NCBI RefSeq assembly: GCF_002954455.1
Contig: NZ_MSCC01000001.1
Location: 2,357,614-2,421,613 of the forward strand
Source of the DNA: Photobacterium aquimaris
GTDB lineage: Bacteria; Pseudomonadota; Gammaproteobacteria; Enterobacterales; Vibrionaceae
DNA: 64,000 nt
Direction of reading: 5' to 3'
Shown here piece after piece: positions 38,951 through 49,370 of the stretch (position 1 is the first letter of the stretch; the number at the start of each line of letters is the position of its first letter). The notes under the pieces are model-generated. The model was not told the DNA's origin. It saw nothing but the letters and a program-made list of their open reading frames with translations, and ran no database searches. Position numbers and translations under genes: made by a program.

Positions 38951-39013
38951 TCACAACTCAATCAAGCACCATCACGCTAAGGTTAACCGACTACTTTTTT
39001 TAGAGAGCACTGC

Positions 39014-39892
39014 ATGGCTGTATTGAGTTATTACCCGTGGCTATATCCGCTGTTTGCCACCATTTTGGGGTTATTGATTGGTAGTTTTCTAAATGTGGTC
39101 ATTTATCGACTGCCGATTATGATGGAGCGGCAATGGCGTCAAGAATGCCAAGATTGCTTTCCAGAACTGGATAATGCTCAAGCCAATGATACCGATGCGC
39201 CGTTTAATTTAAGTGTGCCACGTTCGCGTTGCCCCCATTGTAATCATGCTATTACTGCACTAGAAAATATTCCGCTGATTAGCTGGTTAGTATTAAAAGG
39301 TAAATGCCGCGAGTGCCATGCGCCAATCAGTAAACGCTACCCTGCAATTGAATTACTGACTGCCATCATTAGTTTAACCGTCGCGTTAGTATTACCGCCT
39401 ACATGGTGGGCTGTCGCTGTCGTTGGTTGCAGTTTTGCTCTTATCGCACTGACCTTTATTGATATCGACAAAATGCTGCTGCCCGATCAAATCACGCTGC
39501 CATTAATGTGGGCGGGGATTTTATTGGCTGTCATCGGCATCAGTCCGGTGTCATTAACCGATGCTGTTATTGGTGCGATGGCGGGTTACTTATCACTATG
39601 GTCGGTATTTTGGGCGTTTAAGCTACTAACTAAAAAAGACGGCATGGGTTACGGTGATTTTAAACTGTTAGCGGCCATCGGCGCTTGGGTTGGGTGGTCG
39701 TTATTACCGTTTGTGGTACTACTGTCTTCATTTGTCGGCGCGATCTGCGGCATTATCATGCTGCGAACCAAGGGCGAAGATCAACAAACACCGTTCTCTT
39801 TTGGACCATACCTTGCCGTCGCTGGCTGGATTGCTATTCTATGGGGCCAACCAATTTTACATTGGTATGTTAGTTCATATTTAGGATTTTAA
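39014..39892 (+). CDS. pilD: Prepilin peptidase / N-methyltransferase PilD
   Basis: Membrane aspartic protease that cuts and methylates type IV prepilins and usually type II secretion pseudopilins. It has two CxxC pairs in the cytoplasmic loop (CPHC near residue 72, CREC near 99) and the catalytic aspartates in FIDIDKMLLPD and GYGDFKLLAAIGAW. Length is 292 aa. It is followed 3 bp later by coaE, so expression is probably shared. Confidence 0.96.
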   Translation: MAVLSYYPWLYPLFATILGLLIGSFLNVVIYRLPIMMERQWRQECQDCFPELDNAQANDTDAPFNLSVPRSRCPHCNHAITALENIPLISWLVLKGKCRECHAPISKRYPAIELLTAIISLTVALVLPPTWWAVAVVGCSFALIALTFIDIDKMLLPDQITLPLMWAGILLAVIGISPVSLTDAVIGAMAGYLSLWSVFWAFKLLTKKDGMGYGDFKLLAAIGAWVGWSLLPFVVLLSSFVGAICGIIMLRTKGEDQQTPFSFGPYLAVAGWIAILWGQPILHWYVSSYLGF

Positions 39893-39895
39893 TTA

Positions 39896-40501
39896 ATGGC
39901 GGTAGTGATCGGTTTAACAGGTGGTATTGGCAGTGGTAAAACCACGGTGGCGAATTTATTTGGCAACTATGGCATTGATTTGATCGATGCCGATATTATT
40001 GCTCGAGAAGTAGTGGCAATTGGCAGTGTCGGCTTAGCGCGCATTGTTGAAAAATTCGGTTCAAGCATACTACTGGCAGACGGTAATCTCGATCGCAGTC
40101 AATTAAGAGCGGCAATATTTAGTGACCCACAACTTAAAAGCTGGCTCAATCAACTGTTACATCCACTGATTCGAGCCAAAATGTTAGCCGATATTGATCG
40201 CGCAACATCACCGTACTGCCTACTGATCGTGCCATTAATGGTGGAAAATAACCTTCAAACCCTCACCGATCGGTTACTGGTGGTTGACGTTGACCAACAA
40301 ACACAGATAATGCGTACCCAACAACGAGATAATGTATCGCTAGAGCAAATAAAAAATATTCTCTCAGCGCAAGCAACACGTCAACAACGCCTCGATGCTG
40401 CTGATGATATCATTTGTAATAACGGTGATAATCAGGCACTGTTGACTCAAGTCGCTCAGCTACACCAGCATTATCTCGCCCTAGCACAGGCTGCGAAATA
40501 A
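39896..40501 (+). CDS. coaE: Dephospho-CoA kinase
   Basis: Last step of coenzyme A synthesis, phosphorylating the 3'-hydroxyl of dephospho-CoA. It has the P-loop GLTGGIGSGKTTV, the DADIIAREVV segment, HPLIR and a C-terminal LID region (VDVDQQTQIMRTQQRD). Length is 201 aa. It is the standard gene after pilD in this neighbourhood. Confidence 0.96.
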   Translation: MAVVIGLTGGIGSGKTTVANLFGNYGIDLIDADIIAREVVAIGSVGLARIVEKFGSSILLADGNLDRSQLRAAIFSDPQLKSWLNQLLHPLIRAKMLADIDRATSPYCLLIVPLMVENNLQTLTDRLLVVDVDQQTQIMRTQQRDNVSLEQIKNILSAQATRQQRLDAADDIICNNGDNQALLTQVAQLHQHYLALAQAAK

Positions 40502-40551
40502 CGCTCTGCGTGCATTCATTATTCTTTTTTTGGCTTCCATTGGTTTCCGTT

Positions 40552-41289
40552 ATGCAAATACATCGCTATGAACATCCACTGAATGAAAAGGTGCGCCTTT
40601 ACCTGCGCCTTGAACACTTACTACAACAATTACATCAAAGCAGCGAACTTAGCGACCCATGGCAATATACGATTTTCTTTAATGCTTTATTTGATCTACT
40701 TGAACTCATTGAGCAAATTCCGGTTAAAACCGATCTTGCAAAAGCGCTCGATAAACAAAGTACCAAATTAAAAGCATGGTTAGATTACGATGGCGTTGAT
40801 CCCGTTGCGATCCAATCATTACTTGATAGCATGAGTCATGCTCAGAAAAACCTATTAGCTGCACCACGCCTAGGTCAAAGCCTGCGTGAAGACCGTTTTC
40901 TAAGCTCGATTCGCCAACGCTTTGCTATTCCTGGTGGCACCTGTAGTTTTGATCTACCGGCATTACATTACTGGCGTCAGTTACCGCTAGATGAACGTCA
41001 GCAAACCTTGCAAGCATGGCTTGATCAATTGGCTGAAGTCGATCAAGCGTTAACCCTGTGGCTGCATTTAGTGCGTCAATCAGCACAATACCAACCACAA
41101 GTCGCACATAATGGTTTTTTCCAAAATGATGCGAGCTTATCGTGTTTACTTCGAATTGAAATCGATGCAAGCTATGGTGTTTATCCTGTGGTATCAGGCC
41201 ACCGTAGCCACTTCTCTATTCGCTTTTCACCTTATGAAGACGGCTCGACAGTGGCAACCAATATCGACTTTAAATTAGCTATTTGCTGA
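40552..41289 (+). CDS. zapD: Cell division protein ZapD
   Basis: Cytoplasmic FtsZ-bundling protein that stabilises the Z ring. The 245-aa sequence follows E. coli ZapD (FEHPLNEK-like [36 protein letters not shown] block, [20 protein letters not shown]). I use ATG 40552; a GTG at 40510 would add 14 hydrophobic residues absent in relatives. Neither start has a good Shine-Dalgarno sequence. Confidence 0.94.
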   Translation: MQIHRYEHPLNEKVRLYLRLEHLLQQLHQSSELSDPWQYTIFFNALFDLLELIEQIPVKTDLAKALDKQSTKLKAWLDYDGVDPVAIQSLLDSMSHAQKNLLAAPRLGQSLREDRFLSSIRQRFAIPGGTCSFDLPALHYWRQLPLDERQQTLQAWLDQLAEVDQALTLWLHLVRQSAQYQPQVAHNGFFQNDASLSCLLRIEIDASYGVYPVVSGHRSHFSIRFSPYEDGSTVATNIDFKLAIC

Positions 41290-41296
41290 GGTGACT

Positions 41297-41497
41297 ATGT
41301 CGCAATCTCAACCAACCGTGGTGAAATGCCCAACTTGTAAAACTGATGTGGTTTGGGGCGAGCAAAGCCCTTATCGTCCTTTCTGCTGTAAACGCTGCCA
41401 ATTGATTGATCTTGGTGAGTGGGCAGATGAGGAGAAATCCATTGCGGGCGCACCCGATATGTCTGATAGCGATGGTTGGTCGGAAGATAACTATTAA
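41297..41497 (+). CDS. yacG: DNA gyrase inhibitor YacG
   Basis: Small zinc protein reported in E. coli to bind gyrase and inhibit it. Its 66 aa carry a CPTC...CCKRC four-cysteine zinc finger and an acidic C-terminal tail ([13 protein letters not shown]). Start 41297 is preceded by GAGGTG; an in-frame GTG at 41291 is part of that Shine-Dalgarno sequence. It begins 7 bp after zapD. Confidence 0.92.
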   Translation: MSQSQPTVVKCPTCKTDVVWGEQSPYRPFCCKRCQLIDLGEWADEEKSIAGAPDMSDSDGWSEDNY

Positions 41498-41611
41498 CTC
41501 TTCAGCATCGGTTTAACACGCTATTACTGATTAAGGGCGAGTCAATGTTCACATTAGCTCGCCTTTTTTAATCGCTTTATTTTAGTATTCGATTTATCTA
41601 GGAACGAGCTT

Positions 41612-42034
41612 ATGACCCAACCAGCTATGCTCAAAAAACGGCTTTGGATCGCGGCCGGGATCATTTTAAACCCAGCCCAAGATCAAATATTTATTACTCG
41701 CCGTGATGCCAATGCTCATCAAGGTGGATTATGGGAATTTGCCGGCGGTAAAGTCGAAGCCAATGAAACCGCTGAACAAGCACTAATACGTGAGTTAAGC
41801 GAAGAAGTAGGTATTACCGTCACGGCATTAGCGCCGTTGATTAGCCTTGATCATGATTACTCCGATAAAGCGCTAAAGTTTGATTTCTTTGCTGTCACCA
41901 AATTCAGCGGTGAAGCTCGCGGCAATGAAGGTCAAGCAGGATTATGGGTTGCGATTAACGATCTTGAACAGTATCCATTTCCAAAAGCAAATGCGGCGGT
42001 ATTAGCCAAGATAGTTGAGGTGTATGGGGAATAA
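41612..42034 (+). CDS. mutT: 8-oxo-dGTP diphosphatase MutT
   Basis: Nudix hydrolase that removes oxidised dGTP and so prevents A:T to C:G transversions. The Nudix box GGKVEANETAEQALIRELSEEVGI is complete. Length is 140 aa, about 10 longer than in E. coli because of extra N-terminal residues; a start at the second Met (MLKKRLW) is possible. It converges on secA with a shared terminator. Confidence 0.92.
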   Translation: MTQPAMLKKRLWIAAGIILNPAQDQIFITRRDANAHQGGLWEFAGGKVEANETAEQALIRELSEEVGITVTALAPLISLDHDYSDKALKFDFFAVTKFSGEARGNEGQAGLWVAINDLEQYPFPKANAAVLAKIVEVYGE

Positions 42035-42066
42035 AAAAAGGTCGCTCAGAGCGACCTTTTTTATTA
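42034..42066. terminator. Bidirectional terminator between mutT and secA
   Basis: AAAAAAGGTCGCTC and GAGCGACCTTTTTT pair around AGA. It serves both convergent genes. Confidence 0.9.
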
Positions 42067-42082
42067 CAGCTTAACGGCGATC

Positions 42083-44818
42083 TTAGTCGATCTTACCGTG
42101 ACACTGTTTATATTTCTTACCTGAACCACATGGACAAGGCTCATTACGGCCGATCTTACGCTCTTCACGCTCAAACGTCCCTTGATGGCTATCGTCTTCT
42201 GTTTGAGATGATTCATCGACAATTTGGTTGTCAGCATCCTGATGTTGGAACTGTTGACGACGTGCTAGCATTTCTGCCATTTGACGACGATCTTCTTCCA
42301 TACGATCAACTTCTTCCTGCTGCTGTACGCGAACCTTACTTAGGATCGATACCACATCACTCTTTAAGTTATCTAACATCTCTTCAAACAGTTCAAACGA
42401 CTCGCGCTTGTACTCTTGCTTAGGGTTCTTCTGAGCATAACCACGTAGGTGAATACCTTGACGAAGGTGATCCATCGCTGCTAGGTGTTCTTTCCATAAC
42501 GTATCAAGGTTTTGAAGCATGACCGTTTTTTCAAAGTTGCGTAGTACTTCTGCACCAACAACCGCTTCTTTTTCACGGTAAAGCTCAAATGCTTTTTCAA
42601 TAATACGTTCACGTAACGCTTCTTCGTAAAGCTTATCTTCAGTATCTAACCAATGTTGAATCGGTAGTTCTAAGTCAAAGTCTTCTTTTAGACGCGTTTG
42701 TAAGCCTTCGATATCCCACATTTCTTCTAATGATTGCTGTGGAATATAGTTATCAATAATTGCGTTCAACACGTCTTCACGGTTGTGCTCAATCATTTCA
42801 CTGATATCGTTAGCATTCATTAGCTCATCACGTAGTTCATACACTACCTGACGTTGGTCGTTGGCAACATCATCAAACTCAAGTAATTGCTTACGAATAT
42901 CAAAGTTACGCCCTTCAACTTTACGTTGTGCGTTTTCGATAGCTTTTGATACCCATGGGTGTTCAATCGCTTCGCCTTCTTCCATACCCAGCTTCTTCAT
43001 CATGCCAGAAACACGATCAGAGGCGAAGATACGCATTAGGCCATCTTCCATTGAAAGATAGAAGCGTGAAGAACCAGCATCACCTTGACGACCAGCACGA
43101 CCACGTAGCTGGTTATCGATACGACGAGATTCATGACGCTCAGTACCAAGAATGTGCAAACCACCCGATGCTAGCACCGCATCGTGTTTAATTTGCCAAT
43201 CGGCACGAATTTTAGCAATTTGCTCTTCGGTTGGATTAGTCAGTTTTTCAACATCCGTTTTCCATGAACCGCCCAACATAATATCGGTACCACGACCGGC
43301 CATGTTGGTTGCGATAGTTACCGCACCTGGCGCACCCGCTTCGGCGATAATATCAGCTTCTTTTTCGTGGAACTTAGCGTTTAGTACGTTGTGCTTGATA
43401 CCGGCTTTTTTAAGTGCATTTGATAGCATCTCTGATTTTTCAATCGATACCGTACCCACAAGACATGGCTGACCGTTCTTAACACGTTCGGTAATATCTT
43501 CACTGATCGCTGCGAATTTCTCCGCTTCAGTCATGTAGACTAAATCGCCGTTATCGATACGCGCCATTGGACGGTTAGTTGGTAGTACTACCGTATCAAG
43601 GTTATAAATAGATTGGAATTCAAACGCTTCGGTATCAGCTGTACCAGTCATACCTGATAACTTCTCGTATAAACGGAAGTAGTTCTGGAAGGTAATTGAG
43701 GCCAAGGTTTGGTTTTCATTTTGAATCTTAACGCCTTCTTTCGCTTCAACAGCTTGGTGAAGACCTTCAGACCAACGACGACCAGGCATAGTACGGCCAG
43801 TGTGCTCATCGACAATGATAACTTCATCATCTTGCACGATATAATCGACGTCTTTTTCAAACAACACGTGAGCACGTAAACCGGCATTAACGTGGTGTAA
43901 TAAACTGATATTAGCCGGAGAATAAAGAGTATCGTTCTCAGCCATAATGTCATTTTTGATCAACAACTCTTCAATGAATTCTTGACCTGTTTCAGTAAAG
44001 TGCGCTTGCTTAGACTTTTCATCAACGGTGTAGTGACCTTCACCACGGTAATCAGCGCTGTCTTCTTTATCTTGACGCACCAATAATGGAATAAGCTTGT
44101 TCACTTTGATGTACATTTCTGAACTATCTTCGGCCGGGCCAGAGATAATTAGCGGTGTACGCGCTTCATCGATTAAAATTGAGTCAACTTCATCGACTAC
44201 CGCAAAGAAACGCTCACGCTGAACGCGATCTTCAGGGCGGAACGCCATATTGTCACGCAGGTAGTCAAAACCAAATTCGTTATTAGTACCGTAAAGAATA
44301 TCTGCCGCATAAGCTTCTTTCTTCGCTGGCGGTGACATATTAGGTACGTTAACACCCACGGTCATACCGAGGAATTCAAATAACTCACGGTTTGTTTCGG
44401 CATCACGCGCTGCAAGGTAGTCGTTCACGGTAACAATGTGAACACCTTTACCGGTCAAAGCATTAAGGTATGAAGGCAATGTTGCTGTAAGAGTTTTACC
44501 CTCACCGGTACGCATCTCAGCAATTTTACAGTCGTTTAAAACCATACCGCCAAGTAGCTGCACGTCAAAGTGACGCATGCCATAAACACGTTTTGATGCT
44601 TCACGAACAGTCGCGAAGGCTTCTGGTAGTAGTTGATCCAGCGTTTCGCCTTGATCTAAACGCTCTCGAAATTCAGCTGTTTTTGCTTGCAGCTCATGAT
44701 CTTGTAGGCTTTCAAACTGAGGTTCTAGCTTATTGATTTGATCAACAATTTTGCGCATACGACGCAGAGTGCGGTCGTTACGGCTACCGATAACTTTAGT
44801 GAGTAGTTTTGATAACAT
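42083..44818 (-). CDS. secA: Preprotein translocase ATPase SecA
   Basis: Motor that drives unfolded preproteins through SecYEG. It has the N-terminal DEAD-like NBD1 ([34 protein letters not shown]), the preprotein-binding domain, NBD2 ([20 protein letters not shown]) and helical scaffold and wing domains. A C-terminal zinc motif [13 protein letters not shown] (Cys895, Cys897, Cys906, His907) binds SecB. Length is 911 aa. It is preceded by a leader of about 180 nt with several stem-loops and no recognisable secM. Confidence 0.97.
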   Translation of the reverse strand: MLSKLLTKVIGSRNDRTLRRMRKIVDQINKLEPQFESLQDHELQAKTAEFRERLDQGETLDQLLPEAFATVREASKRVYGMRHFDVQLLGGMVLNDCKIAEMRTGEGKTLTATLPSYLNALTGKGVHIVTVNDYLAARDAETNRELFEFLGMTVGVNVPNMSPPAKKEAYAADILYGTNNEFGFDYLRDNMAFRPEDRVQRERFFAVVDEVDSILIDEARTPLIISGPAEDSSEMYIKVNKLIPLLVRQDKEDSADYRGEGHYTVDEKSKQAHFTETGQEFIEELLIKNDIMAENDTLYSPANISLLHHVNAGLRAHVLFEKDVDYIVQDDEVIIVDEHTGRTMPGRRWSEGLHQAVEAKEGVKIQNENQTLASITFQNYFRLYEKLSGMTGTADTEAFEFQSIYNLDTVVLPTNRPMARIDNGDLVYMTEAEKFAAISEDITERVKNGQPCLVGTVSIEKSEMLSNALKKAGIKHNVLNAKFHEKEADIIAEAGAPGAVTIATNMAGRGTDIMLGGSWKTDVEKLTNPTEEQIAKIRADWQIKHDAVLASGGLHILGTERHESRRIDNQLRGRAGRQGDAGSSRFYLSMEDGLMRIFASDRVSGMMKKLGMEEGEAIEHPWVSKAIENAQRKVEGRNFDIRKQLLEFDDVANDQRQVVYELRDELMNANDISEMIEHNREDVLNAIIDNYIPQQSLEEMWDIEGLQTRLKEDFDLELPIQHWLDTEDKLYEEALRERIIEKAFELYREKEAVVGAEVLRNFEKTVMLQNLDTLWKEHLAAMDHLRQGIHLRGYAQKNPKQEYKRESFELFEEMLDNLKSDVVSILSKVRVQQQEEVDRMEEDRRQMAEMLARRQQFQHQDADNQIVDESSQTEDDSHQGTFEREERKIGRNEPCPCGSGKKYKQCHGKID

Positions 44819-45000
44819 GGTGATGCCGTTTTCTCTTTGTTATATCAGCGTTTCTATTGCTGAATCGCTTAATTCGGGTTTCATTCCTTGGGGGACCTAA
44901 GCCATCCTTATCCCACTGGAATCGTCACAACGGTGACTAAGAGGTTAATCCTGAAACATGTAGTACTGATATTGTGTCGTGCTCATCGCTTTTCAAGGGC
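44819..45000 (-). promoter_or_regulatory. Structured leader of secA
   Basis: The predicted leader has three stem-loops: GTCAC/GTGAC (44924-44937); a compound stem closed by ATTCC/GGAAT (44883-44922) with an inner GGGA/TCCC helix; and AGCG/CGCT at about 44848-44869. Short frames of 13 and 14 codons exist in it (ATG at 44986 and at 44884). No sequence like the SecM arrest motif is present. The region is in the place of E. coli secM. Confidence 0.5.
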
Positions 45001-45007
45001 TAACATT

Positions 45008-45036
45008 ATTATCCTAACAAAAAGCACCTTACTCAA
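45008..45036 (-). promoter_or_regulatory. Sigma-70 promoter of secA
   Basis: On the minus strand TTGAGT (45031-45036), 17 bases, then GATAAT (45008-45013). Start predicted near 45001. The 230 bp between this and dciA contain no gene I can support; a 26-codon frame at 44983-45063 overlaps the promoter. Confidence 0.6.
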
Positions 45037-45266
45037 TGCTAAACTCATCGTCTTTATTGCCATTGCAGCACAAAAAATACCATGGTCACTGACGCGTGGC
45101 AGACATATCACTCAACATATATTAACCTATATGTCTGATATGATAAGTCATATTAATGTCATCGCCTATGATAAAAGCCACAGCAACGGCGTTTATCTAT
45201 AAAAAATTAGAATCATATCCGCAAAAGTAACATTTTTATTCTGTTGAATATTCAGGAACTAAAATC

Positions 45267-45725
45267 ATGAGAGATCATCGTCCACAAACCCCAGCTCATC
45301 TGCTCGACAGTGATGGTCTATCGTCGATTCAACAACGTGCAGCTGCATTAAGCCAACTCGATAGCGCCGTCAAAGCGCATTTAAATTGTGCCGAGCACTG
45401 TCGTGTTAGTAATTATCGTCAAGGGGTACTGATCATTGAAACCGCCTCAGCGGCATGGTCGATGCGACTCAATTATGAACGCTACCAATTAATGATCAAA
45501 TTACGCGAGAAATTATTGCCTAAATTGCGTGATATTGAAGTCAAGGTAAACCCAGCACTGGCGGCAGTTGCGATTCGTAAGCAAGATAAAATTCCTGATA
45601 TTATTCAAAAACCGATCAGCGATGTTGCCGCCCAACACCTATTAGCCACCGCAGCCAATGCACCGGATAAAGTTAAAGCGTGTCTTGAACGGTTAGCAAA
45701 GTTGGCTAAAAAGAAAACCAGCTAA
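45267..45725 (+). CDS. dciA: Replicative helicase loader/operator DciA (DUF721)
   Basis: DUF721 protein. DciA was identified as the ancestral partner of DnaB helicase in bacteria that lack DnaC, and the Vibrio cholerae protein has been studied directly. The 152-aa sequence has the KH-like N-terminal domain (about residues 15-100, including NCAEHCRVSNYRQGVLIIETASAAWSMRL-type text ending in RLNYERYQL) and a Lys/Ala-rich, probably flexible C-terminal tail. It stands between secA and lpxC but on the opposite strand to both, so it must have its own promoter. Older annotation calls this a hypothetical protein. Confidence 0.88.
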   Translation: MRDHRPQTPAHLLDSDGLSSIQQRAAALSQLDSAVKAHLNCAEHCRVSNYRQGVLIIETASAAWSMRLNYERYQLMIKLREKLLPKLRDIEVKVNPALAAVAIRKQDKIPDIIQKPISDVAAQHLLATAANAPDKVKACLERLAKLAKKKTS

Positions 45726-45742
45726 TCACAACCAACAAATAC

Positions 45743-45776
45743 AAAAACGCCGAACATAAATGCTCGGCGTTTTTTA
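45743..45776. terminator. Bidirectional terminator between dciA and lpxC
   Basis: AAAAACGCCGA and TCGGCGTTTTT pair around a 10-base loop, between the two convergent genes. Confidence 0.88.
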
Positions 45777-45796
45777 ATACAAGGCTATTGCGTGAT

Positions 45797-46714
45797 TTAC
45801 GCCAATACCATACCCGGTTGCGCAAAAGTGACTGGCACTTCACGCTCATCTTCAAAGGTTGACCACTCATAAGCTTCTTGGTCAGCCAATACTGCACGCA
45901 GTAGTTGGTTGTTAAGCGCATGACCTGATTTATAAGCACGCATCTCACCAATGATATTATGACCACACATGTAAAGGTCGCCAATAGCATCCAATACTTT
46001 GTGAGTAACAAGCTCATTGTCAAAACGCAAACCATCATCGTTCAGGATACGGTAGTCGTCCAATACGATCGCGTTATCAAAGCTACCACCAAGACACAAG
46101 TTTTGCGACTGAAGGTATTCGATATCACGCATGAAACCGAAAGTACGCGCACGGCTAATCTTTTTAACAAAAGACTGGCTTGAAAAATCTAACACTAGAC
46201 GCTGCTGATCTGAATCAATCGCAGGGTGGTTAAAGTCGATAGCAAAATCGAGACGGAAACCGTTAAAAGGCACGAGTTCCGCCCACTTGTCGCCATCTTC
46301 AATGCGAACAGGCTTTTTAATACGTAAAAAACGCTTCGGCGTATTTAACGTATCAATACCTGCTGATTGAAGCAGGTAAATAAATGGGCTTGCGCTACCA
46401 TCCATAATTGGAATTTCAGGCGCATCAACTTCGATAATTACGTTATCGATACCCATACCGGCTAGTGCAGCATTCAAGTGCTCAACAGTTGAAATGCGCA
46501 CTCCTTGTTCATTCACAAGGGCAGTACATAACATGGTATCGCGTACTGAGTCTGCATTAGCAGGAAAATCCACAGGTGGATTAAGGTCAGTACGGCGATA
46601 AATCACGCCAGTATTTGCGGCAGCAGGACGCAGAATAAGCGTCACTTTACGTCCAGAGTGGAGGCCCACACCAGTCGTCTGCACAATGCTTTTAAGTGTA
46701 CGTTGTCTGATCAT
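45797..46714 (-). CDS. lpxC: UDP-3-O-acyl-N-acetylglucosamine deacetylase
   Basis: Zinc deacetylase catalysing the committed step of lipid A synthesis. It has the HxxxxH-like [12 protein letters not shown] with the first zinc His, the DGSASPF segment, [12 protein letters not shown], and [14 protein letters not shown] with the other zinc ligands. Length is 305 aa, as in E. coli. It follows ftsZ, as in the enteric dcw cluster, but has its own extended -10 promoter and a hairpin in front. Confidence 0.97.
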   Translation of the reverse strand: MIRQRTLKSIVQTTGVGLHSGRKVTLILRPAAANTGVIYRRTDLNPPVDFPANADSVRDTMLCTALVNEQGVRISTVEHLNAALAGMGIDNVIIEVDAPEIPIMDGSASPFIYLLQSAGIDTLNTPKRFLRIKKPVRIEDGDKWAELVPFNGFRLDFAIDFNHPAIDSDQQRLVLDFSSQSFVKKISRARTFGFMRDIEYLQSQNLCLGGSFDNAIVLDDYRILNDDGLRFDNELVTHKVLDAIGDLYMCGHNIIGEMRAYKSGHALNNQLLRAVLADQEAYEWSTFEDEREVPVTFAQPGMVLA

Positions 46715-46810
46715 CTGCTTTATATCTCAACGGTTAAACAAACTTTTGTTTGCAAACTAATTAGGTGAATAGAAACTATTCGCAACGCCGACTTGGCGAA
46801 TTGAACACTT

Positions 46811-46838
46811 ATCATACCATAACCCAAAAAATATCCAA
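46811..46838 (-). promoter_or_regulatory. Promoter of lpxC
   Basis: On the minus strand TTGGAT (46833-46838), 16 bases, then TATGAT (46811-46816), preceded by TGG, which makes it an extended -10 element. Confidence 0.6.
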
Positions 46839-46861
46839 AATAATTCACTGCGGTGAAACAA

Positions 46862-46891
46862 TGCACCTTTTGTGGTGAAACAAAAGATGCA
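46862..46891 (-). repeat. 12-bp hairpin between ftsZ and lpxC
   Basis: TGCACCTTTTGT and ACAAAAGATGCA pair over 12 positions in minus-strand RNA, with one U-G wobble; on the plus strand the same position would be an A-C mismatch. It lies about 50 bases after the ftsZ stop, in the sense of the ftsZ transcript. No T run follows. Confidence 0.6.
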
Positions 46892-46938
46892 CTGCTCGCT
46901 TAACTAAAATTAGTACCACAATCAATATGATGACTATT

Positions 46939-48069
46939 TTAGTCCGCTTGCTTACGCAAGAATGCTGGAATATCTAGGTAGTCATGATCAGCACCTTGAG
47001 ATTTAGCTTGTTGAGTTTCAACAGGCTTCTCTTCAGCGACTGCAGCAGGTTGTTCCTGTGCAACAACTGGCGCTGGCTTAGATGACGTTACTAGTGTGAT
47101 ATCTGGCTTGCACTCTTTACCAATACCTGTTGCTACTACGGTTACACGTAGCTCATCAGTCATATCAGGGTCAAGTGAAGTACCAATAACCACTGTTGCG
47201 TTATCAGACGCGAATGCTTTAACTGTGTTACCCACAGTTTCAAACTCGTCTAGACGCATATCCATACCTGCAGTGATGTTAACAAGTACACCACGTGCGC
47301 CCGCTAGATCAATATCTTCTAGTAATGGGCTAGAAATTGCCATTTCAGCAGCTTCTTCAGCACGGTCGTCACCAGCAGCAACACCACTACCCATCATTGC
47401 ATGACCCATTTCCGACATTACGGTACGTACGTCCGCAAAGTCGACGTTGATCATGCCTGGGCGAGTAATTAGCTCGGCAATACCTTGAACTGCATTCTTA
47501 AGTACGTCGTTTGCTTTCGCAAAGGCATCAAGTAATGTGATACCACGGCCAAGTACTTTAAGTAGCTTTTCGTTAGGAATAGTGATTAATGAATCAACAT
47601 GCTTAGAAAGCTCATCAATACCTTGCTCTGCAAATGCCATACGCTTCTTACCTTCGAAGCTAAATGGTTTAGTTACAACAGCAACAGTAAGAATACCAAG
47701 TTCTTTAGCCACTTCAGCAATGATTGGCGCAGCACCAGTACCGGTACCACCACCCATGCCCGCTGCAATGAAGATCATGTCAGAGCCTTCAAGCTCTTTC
47801 TTGATTGCTTCACGATCTTCTAACGCTGAATCACGACCCACTTGTGGGTTAGCACCCGCACCCAAACCTTTAGTGATATCACCACCGATTTGAATAACAG
47901 TACTTACGCTTGTTTTACGAAGAGCTTGTGCATCAGTGTTAACACTAATGAACTGCACGCCTTCAATAGACTCACGTACCATGTGATCGACAGCATTACC
48001 GCCGCCGCCGCCAACGCCAATGACCTTAATTACAGCTTCATCAGACATTTCCATCATCGGTTCAAACAT
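46939..48069 (-). CDS. ftsZ: Cell division GTPase FtsZ
   Basis: Tubulin homologue that forms the division ring. The GTP-binding GGGTGTG is at residues 106-112, the T7-loop synergy region ([11 protein letters not shown]) is present, and the C-terminal peptide [14 protein letters not shown] is the docking site for FtsA and ZipA. A linker rich in Ala, Glu and Gln joins core and tail. Length is 376 aa. It is the last of the dcw genes here. Confidence 0.98.
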   Translation of the reverse strand: MFEPMMEMSDEAVIKVIGVGGGGGNAVDHMVRESIEGVQFISVNTDAQALRKTSVSTVIQIGGDITKGLGAGANPQVGRDSALEDREAIKKELEGSDMIFIAAGMGGGTGTGAAPIIAEVAKELGILTVAVVTKPFSFEGKKRMAFAEQGIDELSKHVDSLITIPNEKLLKVLGRGITLLDAFAKANDVLKNAVQGIAELITRPGMINVDFADVRTVMSEMGHAMMGSGVAAGDDRAEEAAEMAISSPLLEDIDLAGARGVLVNITAGMDMRLDEFETVGNTVKAFASDNATVVIGTSLDPDMTDELRVTVVATGIGKECKPDITLVTSSKPAPVVAQEQPAAVAEEKPVETQQAKSQGADHDYLDIPAFLRKQAD

Positions 48070-48101
48070 TTGTTCTCTCCGTTATCCTGTTCGCATCAGG
48101 T

Positions 48102-49358
48102 TTAAAAATTCTTTTCGAACCAACCACTGATTCGTGAAAATATTCCTGTTACCGAGCGTTTCGGCTCAAGAGCATTTTCATCAAATGATTGACTATCCTT
48201 TCCGTAGTGCAGTAATCCTACTGCGGTAGCATAAGGTGGAGCCTGAACATAGTCAGTCAATCCACTCAGCTCAAGAGGCTGACCTATACGTACTTGATTG
48301 CGGAAAACCCGCTCAGCACATTCAGTTAAACCTTCCATTTGTGCAGCGCCCCCGGTAAGGACGATGCCCGCTGCTAGGTGGTGTTTAACACCAGCCTCTC
48401 GCAATTGATCTTGTACGGTTAGTAATTTTTGATTTACTAACCCTAGCAATTCACTATATCGAGGCTCGATCACTTCTGCCAGTGTTTGACTTTGCAAGCT
48501 CCGCGATGGACGACCACCTACACTAGGTACGTCCACTTTAGCATCTTTGCTCACCAACTCACTCAGTGCACAACCGTATTTCACTTTAATATCTTCAGCG
48601 TCACCCGGCGGTGTACCAAACGCATAAGCAATATCACTAGTAACTACATTACCTGCATAAGGAATCACTTCCGCATGACGTAATGCACCACCAGACCAAA
48701 TAGCAAGATCCATTGTACCGCCGCCAATATCGACCACGCATACGCCGAGCTCTCGCTCATCTGGGGTCAGTACAGCCTGACTTGCTGCTAATCCTGAATA
48801 AATCAGATGATCAACGCTCAAGCCACAACGCTCTACTGCTTTAACGATGTTGCGCGCCATGTCGTTATGGCAAGTGATCAAGTGAACACTTGCTTCCATA
48901 CGAACACCAGATAAACCAACAGGGTTTTTAATCCCTTCTTGGTAATCAATCGCAAATTCTTGTGGAATCACATGCAACGTACGTTGCTCATCGCTTATTT
49001 TTACCGATTTCGCCGTATGAATAACATTATCGACGTCATCTTGAGTTACTTCTTTATCAGAAATCGGCACCATGCCTTTTTCTGTTTGGCAACTAATATG
49101 TTTACCTGATAGCGACAAACACACGGAACCAATTTGGCAGTCAGCCATAAGTTCAGCCTGATCAACAGCACGCTGAACCGACTTTACTACTGACTCAAGG
49201 TCATTAACCCCACCTTTATCCATTCCGCGTGACGGGCTGCTACCTACACCGATAACATTAACATTGCCATCGGGAAGGACTTCCCCTACCAAAGCGCAAA
49301 CTTTGGAAGTGCCGATATCAAGACCAACTATGAGTTTTTTATCTGCAGCCTTAGTCAT
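48102..49358 (-). CDS. ftsA: Cell division protein FtsA
   Basis: Actin-like ATPase that tethers FtsZ to the membrane. It has the phosphate-1 motif VGLDIGTSKVCALV, the SHS2-type 1C domain, the phosphate-2 motif VVDIGGGTMDLAI, and a C-terminal amphipathic helix (GIFSRISGWFEKNF) for membrane binding. Length is 418 aa. It is 12 bp downstream of ftsQ and 32 bp upstream of ftsZ. Confidence 0.97.
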   Translation of the reverse strand: MTKAADKKLIVGLDIGTSKVCALVGEVLPDGNVNVIGVGSSPSRGMDKGGVNDLESVVKSVQRAVDQAELMADCQIGSVCLSLSGKHISCQTEKGMVPISDKEVTQDDVDNVIHTAKSVKISDEQRTLHVIPQEFAIDYQEGIKNPVGLSGVRMEASVHLITCHNDMARNIVKAVERCGLSVDHLIYSGLAASQAVLTPDERELGVCVVDIGGGTMDLAIWSGGALRHAEVIPYAGNVVTSDIAYAFGTPPGDAEDIKVKYGCALSELVSKDAKVDVPSVGGRPSRSLQSQTLAEVIEPRYSELLGLVNQKLLTVQDQLREAGVKHHLAAGIVLTGGAAQMEGLTECAERVFRNQVRIGQPLELSGLTDYVQAPPYATAVGLLHYGKDSQSFDENALEPKRSVTGIFSRISGWFEKNF

Positions 49359-49370
49359 CAGTGCACGCTC

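Noticed and set aside
44983..45063. 26-codon hydrophobic minus-strand frame upstream of secA, considered as a SecM-like peptide
   Set aside because: It overlaps the predicted secA promoter, has no ribosome binding site and ends without any arrest-like motif.
44888..45202. 104-codon plus-strand frame between secA and dciA
   Set aside because: It runs antisense to the predicted secA leader, has no ribosome binding site and resembles no known protein.
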